In this document: positions 27,563 to 35,339 of the stretch, piece by piece
How the letters are laid out: each line of letters starts with the position of its first letter
How positions within the stretch are numbered: position 1 is the stretch's first letter
NCBI RefSeq assembly: GCF_003231275.1
Contig: NZ_QKVL01000002.1
Span: 308,279-372,278, forward strand
Length of the DNA stretch: 64,000 bases
Origin: Pseudomonas huaxiensis
GTDB taxonomy: Bacteria > Pseudomonadota > Gammaproteobacteria > Pseudomonadales > Pseudomonadaceae
Direction: 5' to 3'
The notes under the pieces: model-generated
Database searches by the model: none
Told to the model about the DNA's origin: nothing
The model's input: the letters and a program-made list of their open reading frames with translations, nothing else
Position numbers and translations under genes: made by a program

Positions 27563-28051
27563 GTGTCCCGCGCCTGGCTGCTCGGCAATGCCCTGTGGCT
27601 GCAGGCGGGTTGGTGGGGCTGCGTGCTCGGTGCACAGCGGCCCTGGCTGTTGTTGCCAGTACTGATCGGCCTGTTGATTCATGTGCGCTATTGCGACAAC
27701 CCGAAAGCCGAGTTGGCGGCGCTGCTGCGGGTCGGCCTGGCGGGTTGCCTGCTGGACAGCGGACTGGGGGCGACAGGCGTTTTCGCCTTCGACCAGACGC
27801 CGCTTCCGCTGTGGCTGGCACTGCTCTGGCTGGTGCTGGCCAGCGGCATGCGCCACAGCCTGGCGTGGGCCGCACGTCCGCTCTGGTGGGGGGCTTTGCT
27901 GGGGATGCTCGGCGCGCCGCCGGCCTACCTCGCCGGCGCCCGTCTTGCCGGTATCGAACTGCCGCTGGGCAGCCTCAACACCGCACTGCTGCTGGCGCCG
28001 TTATGGGCGCTCTGGCTGCCGTTGTGCCTGCGTCTTGCCGCGTGGCGCTGA
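27563..28051 (+). CDS. DUF2878 membrane protein
   Basis: The product is 162 aa with five or so membrane segments, rich in Leu and Trp, matching DUF2878. The GTG at 27563 follows the CFA-synthase stop by one base, so it is coupled; no ATG is available. It is the last gene of the left operon. Its final 51 bp overlap the end of the DUF2256 gene on the opposite strand. Function unknown. Confidence 0.8.
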   Translation: MSRAWLLGNALWLQAGWWGCVLGAQRPWLLLPVLIGLLIHVRYCDNPKAELAALLRVGLAGCLLDSGLGATGVFAFDQTPLPLWLALLWLVLASGMRHSLAWAARPLWWGALLGMLGAPPAYLAGARLAGIELPLGSLNTALLLAPLWALWLPLCLRLAAWR

Positions 28052-28171
28052 GCGCCGACAGCGCTCCGAGCAGTAGCGCACCTCATCCCAGCATTTGGCC
28101 CAGCGTTTGCGCCAAGTGAACGGTAGCCCGCACACCGCGCAGCGCTTGCTTGGCAGCAGCGCCTTTTTCAC
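28001..28171 (-). CDS. DUF2256 small zinc-ribbon-like protein
   Basis: The product is 56 aa. Two CxxC-like pairs are seen ([10 protein letters not shown] and YCSERCRR) with [12 protein letters not shown] between them. This is the DUF2256 signature of a small, basic, probably metal-binding protein that accompanies photolyase/cryptochrome genes. The start is the GTG at 28169-28171, overlapping the photolyase stop as GTGA; longer frames upstream are in the photolyase gene. It overlaps the convergent DUF2878 gene. Confidence 0.85.
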   Translation of the reverse strand: MKKALLPSKRCAVCGLPFTWRKRWAKCWDEVRYCSERCRRSAPRGKTQAQRQPERP

Positions 28172-29706
28172 AGCGCATCCCCGGCATCCAGCCGCGCCAG
28201 CAGCGACTCGCCGCGCTGCCACAACGCGTCACGGCGGGCGCTGTCCATGGCGTCCAGGCCCCGGTAGATCATGCTTAGGCGCGGGTTGTCGGCCAGCGGC
28301 TGGCGGTGCCGCATAAGGAAATGCCAGTACAGGGCGTTGAACGGACAGGCGTCCTCCTCCACCGCCCGCTCGACCCGATAGCGACAGGCACCGCAGTGGT
28401 CGGACATGCGCTGGATATAGCGCCCGCTGGCGCAGTAGGGCTTGGACCCGAGGTAGCCGCCGTCGGCATGCATCACCATGCCCAGGGTGTTGGGCAGCTC
28501 AACCCAATCGAAGGCATCCAGATAGACCGCCAGATACCACTCGCAGATTGCCGACGGCACGATGCCGGCCAGCAACGCGAAGTTGCCGGTGACCATCAGC
28601 CGCTGAATATGGTGAGCGTAACCCAGTTCCAACGTCTGGCCGATCACTTGCGACATGCAGCGCATGCCGGTCTGTCCGGTCCAGTAGAACTCGGGCAGGG
28701 CCCGCTGGTTGCCGAAGGCATTGAGCTGCGCGTACTCGGGCATGCGCAGCCAGTAGATGCCATGCACGTACTCGCGCCAGCCGATCAATTGGCGGATGAA
28801 ACCCTCGGCCGCATTGAGCGGCACCCGCCCCTGGCGATAGGCAGCATCGACGTCGGCGCACAGTTGGCGGACATCCAGCAAACCGATATTCAGTGCCGCG
28901 CTGATGCGCGCATGGAACAGAAACGGCTCGCCCTCAGCCATGGCGTCCTGGAAGTCGCCGAAGGCCGCCAGGCCGAAGTCGAGAAAATGCTGCCACAGCG
29001 CCTGGGCCTGGTCGTGGGTCACGGGGTAGTCGAAGGCTTCGACGCTGCCGTAGTGGTCACGGAAGCGCTCGCGCACCAGGGCGATGACCTCCTGGGTGAT
29101 CGCGTCACGCTCGAAATGCGCCGGAAACGGTCCGCGCAGCCCACGCGGCAACGCCTTGCGGTTGGCGCTGTCATAGTTCCAGGCGCCACCGGCCGGGCTG
29201 CCGTCGGGCTCGACCAGCAGGCCGCTGCGTTTGCGCATGCCACGGTAGAAGTGTTCCATGCGCAACTGCGACTGGCCCGCCGCCCAGCGGCCGAACGCCT
29301 GACGCGAACAGAGAAAACGCCGGTCCGCATGCCACACCAGCGGCAACCCGCTTTCGCGCAGGGCCTGCTGCAGCCGCCACTCGCCGCATTCGGTCAGGTG
29401 CACTTCGTCCGCGCCGAACACCTCACGCCAGCGGCGCAGTTCGCCGGCGATGCTGCCGCTGTTATCCGGGGCGTCCAGATGCACGTACTGCACCCGCCAG
29501 CCTTGCTCACGCAGGGCCTCGGCGAAATGACGCATGGCACTGAAGATCAGCACGATCTTCTGCGGGTGGTGGGGCACGTAGCGTGCTTCACCCTCCACCT
29601 CGGCCATCAGCAGCACGTCGCGGGCGGGGTCGAGGGCGCGCAGCGACGCCAGGTCGAACGACAATTGGTCACCCAGCACCAGGCCGAGCCGGACAGCTTC
29701 AGTCAC
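28168..29706 (-). CDS. phrB: Iron-sulfur (6-4)-type photolyase/cryptochrome (FeS-BCP, PhrB/CryB group)
   Basis: The product is 512 aa, beginning [16 protein letters not shown], the N-terminal antenna domain of the FeS-BCP group, with a C-terminal FAD-binding domain. The four [4Fe-4S] ligands of Agrobacterium PhrB are present, and by my count at the same positions: Cys350 (MRCMSQ), Cys438 and Cys441 (HCGAC), Cys454 (ACPFN). It would repair (6-4) photoproducts with blue light, or act as a photoreceptor. It is the third gene of the right operon under a TGTACA operator. Confidence 0.93.
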   Translation of the reverse strand: MTEAVRLGLVLGDQLSFDLASLRALDPARDVLLMAEVEGEARYVPHHPQKIVLIFSAMRHFAEALREQGWRVQYVHLDAPDNSGSIAGELRRWREVFGADEVHLTECGEWRLQQALRESGLPLVWHADRRFLCSRQAFGRWAAGQSQLRMEHFYRGMRKRSGLLVEPDGSPAGGAWNYDSANRKALPRGLRGPFPAHFERDAITQEVIALVRERFRDHYGSVEAFDYPVTHDQAQALWQHFLDFGLAAFGDFQDAMAEGEPFLFHARISAALNIGLLDVRQLCADVDAAYRQGRVPLNAAEGFIRQLIGWREYVHGIYWLRMPEYAQLNAFGNQRALPEFYWTGQTGMRCMSQVIGQTLELGYAHHIQRLMVTGNFALLAGIVPSAICEWYLAVYLDAFDWVELPNTLGMVMHADGGYLGSKPYCASGRYIQRMSDHCGACRYRVERAVEEDACPFNALYWHFLMRHRQPLADNPRLSMIYRGLDAMDSARRDALWQRGESLLARLDAGDAL

Positions 29707-30241
29707 CCGCGTTCGCCTCCGGCAGGCGACGGAAGAACAGCGTCACCTGCCCCACTTCCACGCCGAATTTGCGCATGCTGGTGCGATTGATCAGGGTGTC
29801 TTCGTCCATCAGGTACATCCAGTCGTCCATATCCAGCTCCCAGTGCCGACCATCGACCGGAACGTCCAGACGATAGCGCCAGTGCAGCGCGTTGCCGGCC
29901 ACTTCACCAACGGCCTCGCCGATCACATCGCCGGCGCGCCCGCGCCAACGGCCCTGGCCTTCCGGTGTCAGCGTCCAGGTACGCTGCTGGCGGGTGCCGT
30001 CGCTGTAGACGAAACGTTCATCGAGGATCAGCCGTTCACCTTCGCGGCGACTGTCGACGCGCACATGAAAACGCTTGGTCACCTCCCCGGAGCGGTTCTG
30101 CACCATGCCCCAGGCCTGGACCGGGCGCGAGAAGAACGCCAGCAGGTCCAGACTGGGCTGTTCCTTGGCGTAGGTCTGCACATCGACGTTGCCGCAACTG
30201 CCCAGCAGCAGGCAGCCAAGCAGGATCAGGATTCTGCGCAT
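29699..30241 (-). CDS. DUF3833 lipoprotein
   Basis: The product is 180 aa, with an N-terminal lipoprotein signal (MRRILILLGCLLLGSC, Cys16 as lipidation site) followed by a beta-rich domain like DUF3833. It should be anchored in the periplasmic leaflet of a membrane. The start ATG lies one base after the chalcone-isomerase-like stop; a longer upstream frame is inside that gene. Its 3' end overlaps the photolyase gene by 8 bp. Function unknown; a lipid-related role fits its place in the operon. Confidence 0.85.
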   Translation of the reverse strand: MRRILILLGCLLLGSCGNVDVQTYAKEQPSLDLLAFFSRPVQAWGMVQNRSGEVTKRFHVRVDSRREGERLILDERFVYSDGTRQQRTWTLTPEGQGRWRGRAGDVIGEAVGEVAGNALHWRYRLDVPVDGRHWELDMDDWMYLMDEDTLINRTSMRKFGVEVGQVTLFFRRLPEANAGD

Positions 30242-30242
30242 G

Positions 30243-30791
30243 TCACTCTCCTCGATCGACCTGCCCCAGCAGGCGCTGGCGCAGTTGTGGATCACGGGCC
30301 CGCGGGTCCAGCCAGATGGCGAAGAACGCACGGGCAAAGGCGGCGTCGTCAATCTCGCGGCGCAGCTCGCCGTCGACATAGAAACGGCAGCCGCGTCCCG
30401 GCAGATACAAGCCGATGATACGCATGCCGGGCCGCACATCGACAAAGGCGCCGTTCATGGCCTCGGTCCAGCGGTCCAGGGTGGCGGCGTCCAGCGTCTT
30501 GTCGCCGAGGCGGCGCATTTCTTCGAGGCTGGCTTCGACCAGTGTGTCCCGGGATAGCGAGCGGTGGTAGATGAGTTCCAAGGCGAAGGGCCGCTGCAAG
30601 TCGGGGGGCGTGAAGGGGCTCCACAAGCGGGCGCTGTAGAGACGCAGGCCAAACCAGGTGAATTCTCCGCTGCCCACCAGCCGGGCGTCGGGCAATGCGG
30701 GCCGCCAGTCGGCGGCGGCGTTGGCGGTCAGCGCCAGCAGCAGGGAGAGCGATACCAGGGTTCGTCGCCTGCGATTGCTGGTGCTCGCCAT
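30243..30791 (-). CDS. Chalcone-isomerase-like periplasmic protein
   Basis: The product is 182 aa. After a basic N-terminus there is a signal peptide (LVSLSLLLALTANAAA). The rest follows the bacterial chalcone-isomerase-like pattern: LVGSGEFTWFGLRLYSARLW, ALELIYHRSLSRDTLVEAS, GLYLPGRG. The fold is known to bind fatty acids in several relatives, so a lipid role is more likely than flavonoid isomerisation. It is the first gene of the right operon, 32 bp from a TGTACA operator. Confidence 0.83.
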   Translation of the reverse strand: MASTSNRRRRTLVSLSLLLALTANAAADWRPALPDARLVGSGEFTWFGLRLYSARLWSPFTPPDLQRPFALELIYHRSLSRDTLVEASLEEMRRLGDKTLDAATLDRWTEAMNGAFVDVRPGMRIIGLYLPGRGCRFYVDGELRREIDDAAFARAFFAIWLDPRARDPQLRQRLLGQVDRGE

Positions 30792-30822
30792 GTGAAAGAA
30801 CCTCGAAAGCGCTGCGAAATAT

Positions 30823-30846
30823 TGTACAAGTATATTCTCTTGTACA
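30823..30846 (-). promoter_or_regulatory. LitR/CarH-type operator 3 (TGTACA-N12-TGTACA)
   Basis: TGTACA at 30823-30828 and 30841-30846 with exactly 12 bases between, 31 bp before the chalcone-isomerase-like start codon on the minus strand. A TACAAT -10-like hexamer overlaps the gene-proximal half. Same motif and spacing as the two sites at 23.0 kb. Confidence 0.82.
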
Positions 30847-30920
30847 ACTTTCGCTTGGGCGGGTTCATTTCTGTAGAGGTTTTCTTGCTGGCTGGCAGAT
30901 GGTCGGTGTTCTCAGGACCG

Positions 30921-31008
30921 AGCGCCGCATCGCGAGCAAGCTCGCTCCTACAGGTCACACATTTGGCACGGTAGGAGCGCGCTTGTCGGGGCGACGATCC
31001 GTCGCGAG
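30921..31008. repeat. REP element with degenerate mate
   Basis: The REP core GCATCGCGAGCAAGCTCGCTCCTACA occurs at 30928-30953. An imperfect inverted partner (GTAGGAGCGCGCTTGTCGGGGCGACGATCCGTCGCGA) follows at about 30971-31007. The pair separates the right light-type operon from the GMC gene end. Confidence 0.75.
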
Positions 31009-31012
31009 ATGA

Positions 31013-32620
31013 TCAGGCATCCGCCAACACCAGATCAGCCCCCTTCTCCGCCACCATCAGCACGGCAGCATGGGTGTTGCCGGAGGTCACATTGGGGAAG
31101 ATCGACGCATCGATCACCCGCAGCCCATCAAGGCCGTGCACTTTCAGGCGTTTGTCCACCACCGAGCTGGCTTCGTCGGCGCCCATGGCGCAGGTGCCGC
31201 ACAGGTGGTAGATCGAGCCGCTGTTCTCGCGGAAGTACGCCAGCATCTGCTCGTCGCTGTCCACCGCCGGGCCCGGCAGCACTTCTTCGACGGTAATGCC
31301 CTTGAGCGCCGGAGCCTGCATGATCTTGCGCATCAGCCGGCTGCCCTGGATCACCTCGTCGATGTCCTTCTCGGTGCTCAGGTAGTTGGGGTCGATCAGC
31401 GCCGCATCGCGGGGGTTGCCCGAGGCAATTTCGACATGACCACGGCTGGTCGGCCGGCACGGGTTGAAGCACAGCAGGAAGCCGGAGTACGGCTCGGGCT
31501 TGAGGCTGGCCTTGTTGTTCTTCGGGATCTGGTACGACAGTGGGTTGAAATACAACTGCAGATTGGGGTTCTGCTCGCCCTCCTGACCACGGAAGAAACC
31601 ACCCGCCTGGTTGACGCTCATCGCCAGCGCGCCCTTGCGCGTGAACAGGTATTGCAGGCCCAGCTTGAGCTGGCCGAGCAACGAGCCGAGCTGGTCGTTG
31701 AGGGTCGGGATATTGGCCTTGTAGTAGTAGCTGACGCACAGGTGGTCCTGCAGATTGCGGCCCACCGCCGGCAGTTGCCTGACCTGCTTGATGCCGTGCT
31801 TGTCCAGCAGGGCGCGGTCGCCCACCCCGGACAGTTGCAGGATCTTCGGCGTGTCGACGGCGCCGGCGCAGAGGATGACTTCCTTGCGCGCGATAAAGCT
31901 GCGGCTGACACCGTTCTGGCTGACCAGCACGCCACTGGCCCGCTCGCCTTCGAACAGCACCCGGTCGACCAGCGCATGGTGTTCGATCGTCAGGTTTGCC
32001 CGGCTCAACGCAGGGTGCAGGTGGGCGAAGCTGCTGGAGCAGCGCTGGCCGTTACGGGTGTTGACGTCGTAGATGCCGGCGCCTTCGAATTTCGGCCCGT
32101 TGAAGTCTTCGCTGCGCGGGTAGCCCAGCTCTTCGCAACCCTTGAGGAAGACGTCGCAGATCGGGTGGGTCTGGCCCTTCATCGGGGTGATGCTGATCGG
32201 CCCGCTGCCGCCGTGGTAGGCGCTGTCGCCCAGCGGGTGGTTCTCCAGCTTGCGGAAGTACGGCAGCACGTCCTTGAAACCCCAGCCGTCGTTGCCATTG
32301 GCCGCCCAGTCGTCGAAGTCATGGGCCTGGCCGCGCACGTAGATCATCGCGTTGATCGAACCCGAACCGCCCTGCACCTTGCCGCGCGGGGCGTAGATGG
32401 CGCGATTGGCGAGTTGCTTCTGCGGCTGGCTGTAATACATCCAGTTGAAGGTCGGGTTGTAATACATCTTGGCGAAACCGACCGGGATCTTGAACCAGAA
32501 CGAGTCGTCCTTGCCGCCCGCTTCCAGCAGCAGCACCGAGTGCTTGCCCGAGGCCGACAGCCGGTTGGCGAGGACGCAACCGGCAGCACCCGCGCCGGCG
32601 ATGATGTAGTCGTAAGTCAT
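31013..32620 (-). CDS. GMC family oxidoreductase (choline dehydrogenase-like)
   Basis: The product is 535 aa, with the FAD-binding GAGAAGCVLANRLS near the N-terminus, the GMC signature 1 region RGKVQGGSGSINAMIYVRGQ, signature 2 GAVDTPKILQLSGVG, and the C-terminal active-site region YHLCGTCAMG and NVTSGNTHAAVLMVAEKGA. It oxidises an alcohol with FAD, feeding electrons to quinone or oxygen. It is the last gene of the catabolic set, 54 bp after the dehydratase gene. Substrate unknown. Confidence 0.92.
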   Translation of the reverse strand: MTYDYIIAGAGAAGCVLANRLSASGKHSVLLLEAGGKDDSFWFKIPVGFAKMYYNPTFNWMYYSQPQKQLANRAIYAPRGKVQGGSGSINAMIYVRGQAHDFDDWAANGNDGWGFKDVLPYFRKLENHPLGDSAYHGGSGPISITPMKGQTHPICDVFLKGCEELGYPRSEDFNGPKFEGAGIYDVNTRNGQRCSSSFAHLHPALSRANLTIEHHALVDRVLFEGERASGVLVSQNGVSRSFIARKEVILCAGAVDTPKILQLSGVGDRALLDKHGIKQVRQLPAVGRNLQDHLCVSYYYKANIPTLNDQLGSLLGQLKLGLQYLFTRKGALAMSVNQAGGFFRGQEGEQNPNLQLYFNPLSYQIPKNNKASLKPEPYSGFLLCFNPCRPTSRGHVEIASGNPRDAALIDPNYLSTEKDIDEVIQGSRLMRKIMQAPALKGITVEEVLPGPAVDSDEQMLAYFRENSGSIYHLCGTCAMGADEASSVVDKRLKVHGLDGLRVIDASIFPNVTSGNTHAAVLMVAEKGADLVLADA

Positions 32621-32674
32621 GCAGTTACCGCGTAAGTCAGAGTGAGCGCCGCCCGTTGCCGGGCGAGCGTCGGG

Positions 32675-33892
32675 TCAGCCCTTGGCCGGCGAAATGTCGC
32701 GCACGTCGGCCGGGGTTGGTGCCATTTGCAGGTGCAGGCGCTGGCCGGTGTAGGGCGTGTGCTTGCGCACCACGTCCATGTTCAGCTCGACACCCAGGCC
32801 CGGTTCGCTGGACGGGATGATGTAGCCGTCTTCCCATTGCAGCGGCCTGGTCAGCACTTCGGCATGGAAGCCGCCCCAGGTCTCGATGCTTTCCTGGATC
32901 AGGAAGTTCGGCGTGCAGGCAGCGAGCTGGAAGCTGGCCGCCGCGCCGATCGGACCGTTGTAGAGGTGCGGGGCAATCTGCGCGTAGTACACCTCGGCCA
33001 GGCTGGCGATCTTCTTCGCCTCCAGCAGACCGCCGCAGCGCGCCACGTTCATCTGCAGGATCGACGCACCGCCGGCCTGCAGCAGCTTGAAGAACTCGTA
33101 CTTGGTGGTCAGCCGCTCGCCGGTGGCGATGGGGATGCTGGTCTTGCTGGCCACCTGGGCCATGGCGTCTTCCTGGCCCGGCGGGATCGGCTCTTCGAAC
33201 CACAATGGATCGTACTTCTCCAGGCGCTTGGCCAGGCGGATCGCCGAAGACGGCACCATTTGCCCGTGGGTGCCGAACAGCAGGTCGCACTTGTCGCCCA
33301 CCGCCTCGCGGATCTTGCGGCAGAAGGTTTCGCAGCGCGCCAGCACTTCCAGGGATATCTGGTGCCCGGAATAGGCGGTGTACGGGCCCGCCGGATCGAA
33401 CTTCACTGCGGTGAAGCCCTTGTTCATGTTCTGCACCGCGCATTCGGCGGCCAGGTCCGGGTCATCGTAGTCGTACTCGCCCTGGCTGTTGACCGGGTAC
33501 AGGTAGGTGTAGGAACGCAGGCGCTCGTGCACCTTGCCGCCGAGCAGTTCGTAGACCGGCTTGTTCGCCGCCTTGCCGATGATGTCCCAGCAGGCCATTT
33601 CCAGGCCGCTGACCACGCCCATCATGGTCAGGTCCGGGCGCTGGGTGAAGCCGCTCGAATAGGCCTGACGGAAGAAACGCTCGATGTGGTGCGGGTCCTG
33701 GTCGAGCAGGTAGCGCTCGAACACGTCCTCGATGATCGGCAGCATGGCCTTGGGGCCGAAGGTGGCAGCGTAGATCTCGCCGACGCCTTCAATGCCGCAG
33801 GCAGTGCGCAGCTTGACGAACAGCCAGTACATGCCGCCGATGTGTGGGGGCGGTACGGCGACGATATGGGTTTCGAGAGCGACGATTTTCAT
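32675..33892 (-). CDS. Enolase-superfamily sugar-acid dehydratase (mandelate racemase/muconate lactonizing group)
   Basis: The product is 405 aa from the ATG at 33892, one base after the MFS stop. Family features: N-terminal capping domain, then AVKFDPAG, a metal-binding DLLFGTHGQM, PLWFEEPIPP, IPIATGERL, APHLYNGPIG and QESIETWGG. Enolase-superfamily dehydratases of this length act on aldonic acids (gluconate, galactonate, mannonate types). The His in GTHGQM places it nearer the mannonate/arabinonate-type dehydratases, but specificity is not resolved. Confidence 0.88.
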   Translation of the reverse strand: MKIVALETHIVAVPPPHIGGMYWLFVKLRTACGIEGVGEIYAATFGPKAMLPIIEDVFERYLLDQDPHHIERFFRQAYSSGFTQRPDLTMMGVVSGLEMACWDIIGKAANKPVYELLGGKVHERLRSYTYLYPVNSQGEYDYDDPDLAAECAVQNMNKGFTAVKFDPAGPYTAYSGHQISLEVLARCETFCRKIREAVGDKCDLLFGTHGQMVPSSAIRLAKRLEKYDPLWFEEPIPPGQEDAMAQVASKTSIPIATGERLTTKYEFFKLLQAGGASILQMNVARCGGLLEAKKIASLAEVYYAQIAPHLYNGPIGAAASFQLAACTPNFLIQESIETWGGFHAEVLTRPLQWEDGYIIPSSEPGLGVELNMDVVRKHTPYTGQRLHLQMAPTPADVRDISPAKG

Positions 33893-33893
33893 C

Positions 33894-35213
33894 TCAGGCA
33901 CCTGTGTTCTGAAGTCGGTTGTTGCGCTTGACCCGGGCCCGCAGTGCCACCGCGGCCAGGGTGCCGATCAGGCCCACGGCGCCGATGTAGCTGAAGTACA
34001 GCTTGTAGCCCAGGGCGCCAGGGTAGTGTTCGGTGAGGTAACCGTTGATCAGCGGAATGAAGGTGTCGGGCAGGTAGCCGACCACCGAGACGATGCCGAT
34101 CGCCAGGCCGGTGATGCGCAGCGGAATGGCGCAGGTATCGAGGATTGCCCAGTACAGGCCACGGATGGCGTAGGTCATCAGGCCGATGAAGATCACCGTG
34201 GCGATCAGCAGGCCGAGACTGTTCAGCGCCGGGAAGACGATCAGGCCGAAGATGCCCAGGGTGGCCAGGAGCATGGCCACGATCAGCACCGAGACGTTGC
34301 TGAACTTGTCACCCAACCAGCCGCCACCGATGCCGCCGATGGGGCGCATCCACAGCTTGATGGTGGTGATGGTGCCGGCCATGACGGCGGTCATGCCGCT
34401 GCCTTGCAGGTAGTCGGAGAAACTGTAGGTGGCCCAGAAGATGTGGTAGCCGCAGAACACAATGGCGGTCACCAGCCACAGCTCGGGGATCCTGACCAGG
34501 GTCGCGAGGTCGCTCAGCAGGTTGAACTTGCCCTTCTCCACCGCCTCGGTGCTTTCCATGGACTTGGGGTCCTTGAGCAGCACCAGTACGCAGCCGATGG
34601 CGATACAGGTGAAGGAGTACAGGTAGACCACGTGCTTGAAGCCTTCTGCGACCGATTCGCCGCGGGTTTCGGTGGCAAAGGCGAACAGCGCCAGGGCCAC
34701 GGTGGCCAGCAGCGCCTCCACCAGACCGCGGCCGCCGTCGAGGATGCCGAAGAAACGGCCCTGCTCGGAATGCCGGGCGATCATCTTGACCCGCTTGAGC
34801 ACCGAGGCCCAGAAGGTCAGGCCGGTGGTCAGGCCCCAGCAGCCGAAGATGATCAGCAGGCCGGTCATCGACGGCGCAGTGGAATACCACAGGCCCAGCG
34901 CGCCGGTGGCCACCAGCGAGAAGAAGATCAGGAAACGCGGGGCGATGCGGTCAGCCAGCCAGCCGCTGGGCAGGTAGCTGAGCAGGAAGATGGTGCCGAG
35001 CATGGAGTACAGGTAACCCAGCTCGCTGTGGTTGATCTGGAATACCTCGAGCATGGTGGTCTGGTAGACCTGCCGCAGGTAGAGAATCGGGTAGATCGCG
35101 CCGGCAGCGAGCACCAGCAGCATCAGTTGGAAATAGCGACTTCCCTTGTCGCTGGCGCCCGCGACGGGGACGGCGGAATCCTGGACAGCAGCATTGGCAG
35201 CATGCTTGGACAT
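33894..35213 (-). CDS. MFS transporter
   Basis: The product is 439 aa with 12 predicted membrane helices and MFS hallmarks (GWLADRIAPRF after helix 2, GGWLGDKFSN after helix 8). It is likely the uptake system for the compound degraded by the adjacent dehydratase, GMC oxidoreductase and aldehyde dehydrogenase. Stop and next start are one base apart, so it is co-transcribed with the dehydratase. Confidence 0.88.
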   Translation of the reverse strand: MSKHAANAAVQDSAVPVAGASDKGSRYFQLMLLVLAAGAIYPILYLRQVYQTTMLEVFQINHSELGYLYSMLGTIFLLSYLPSGWLADRIAPRFLIFFSLVATGALGLWYSTAPSMTGLLIIFGCWGLTTGLTFWASVLKRVKMIARHSEQGRFFGILDGGRGLVEALLATVALALFAFATETRGESVAEGFKHVVYLYSFTCIAIGCVLVLLKDPKSMESTEAVEKGKFNLLSDLATLVRIPELWLVTAIVFCGYHIFWATYSFSDYLQGSGMTAVMAGTITTIKLWMRPIGGIGGGWLGDKFSNVSVLIVAMLLATLGIFGLIVFPALNSLGLLIATVIFIGLMTYAIRGLYWAILDTCAIPLRITGLAIGIVSVVGYLPDTFIPLINGYLTEHYPGALGYKLYFSYIGAVGLIGTLAAVALRARVKRNNRLQNTGA

Positions 35214-35279
35214 TCTTGGAGCCTCATTGTTTTTATTGGTATAGCGGGTTCGCAGCTACAAGCTTCAAGCTGCAAGCCA

Positions 35280-35313
35280 CAAGTAAAGGCACAGCGCGTG
35301 CTGCTTTTACTTG
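35280..35313 (-). terminator. Imperfect hairpin between aldehyde dehydrogenase and MFS genes
   Basis: CAAGTAAAGGCACAGC (35280-35295) can pair with GCTGCTTTTACTTG (35300-35313) with one bulge. It lies in a 126-bp gap and is flanked by further AAGCTTCAAGCTGCAAG-type repeats, so it may be a terminator/attenuator or a repeat element. Confidence 0.35.
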
Positions 35314-35339
35314 CCGCTTGAAGCGTGGAACTTGCGGCT

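Noticed and set aside
28306..29790. A 494-codon open frame antisense to the photolyase gene
   Set aside because: The photolyase has clear family motifs on the minus strand; the antisense frame shows no domain and reflects codon bias.
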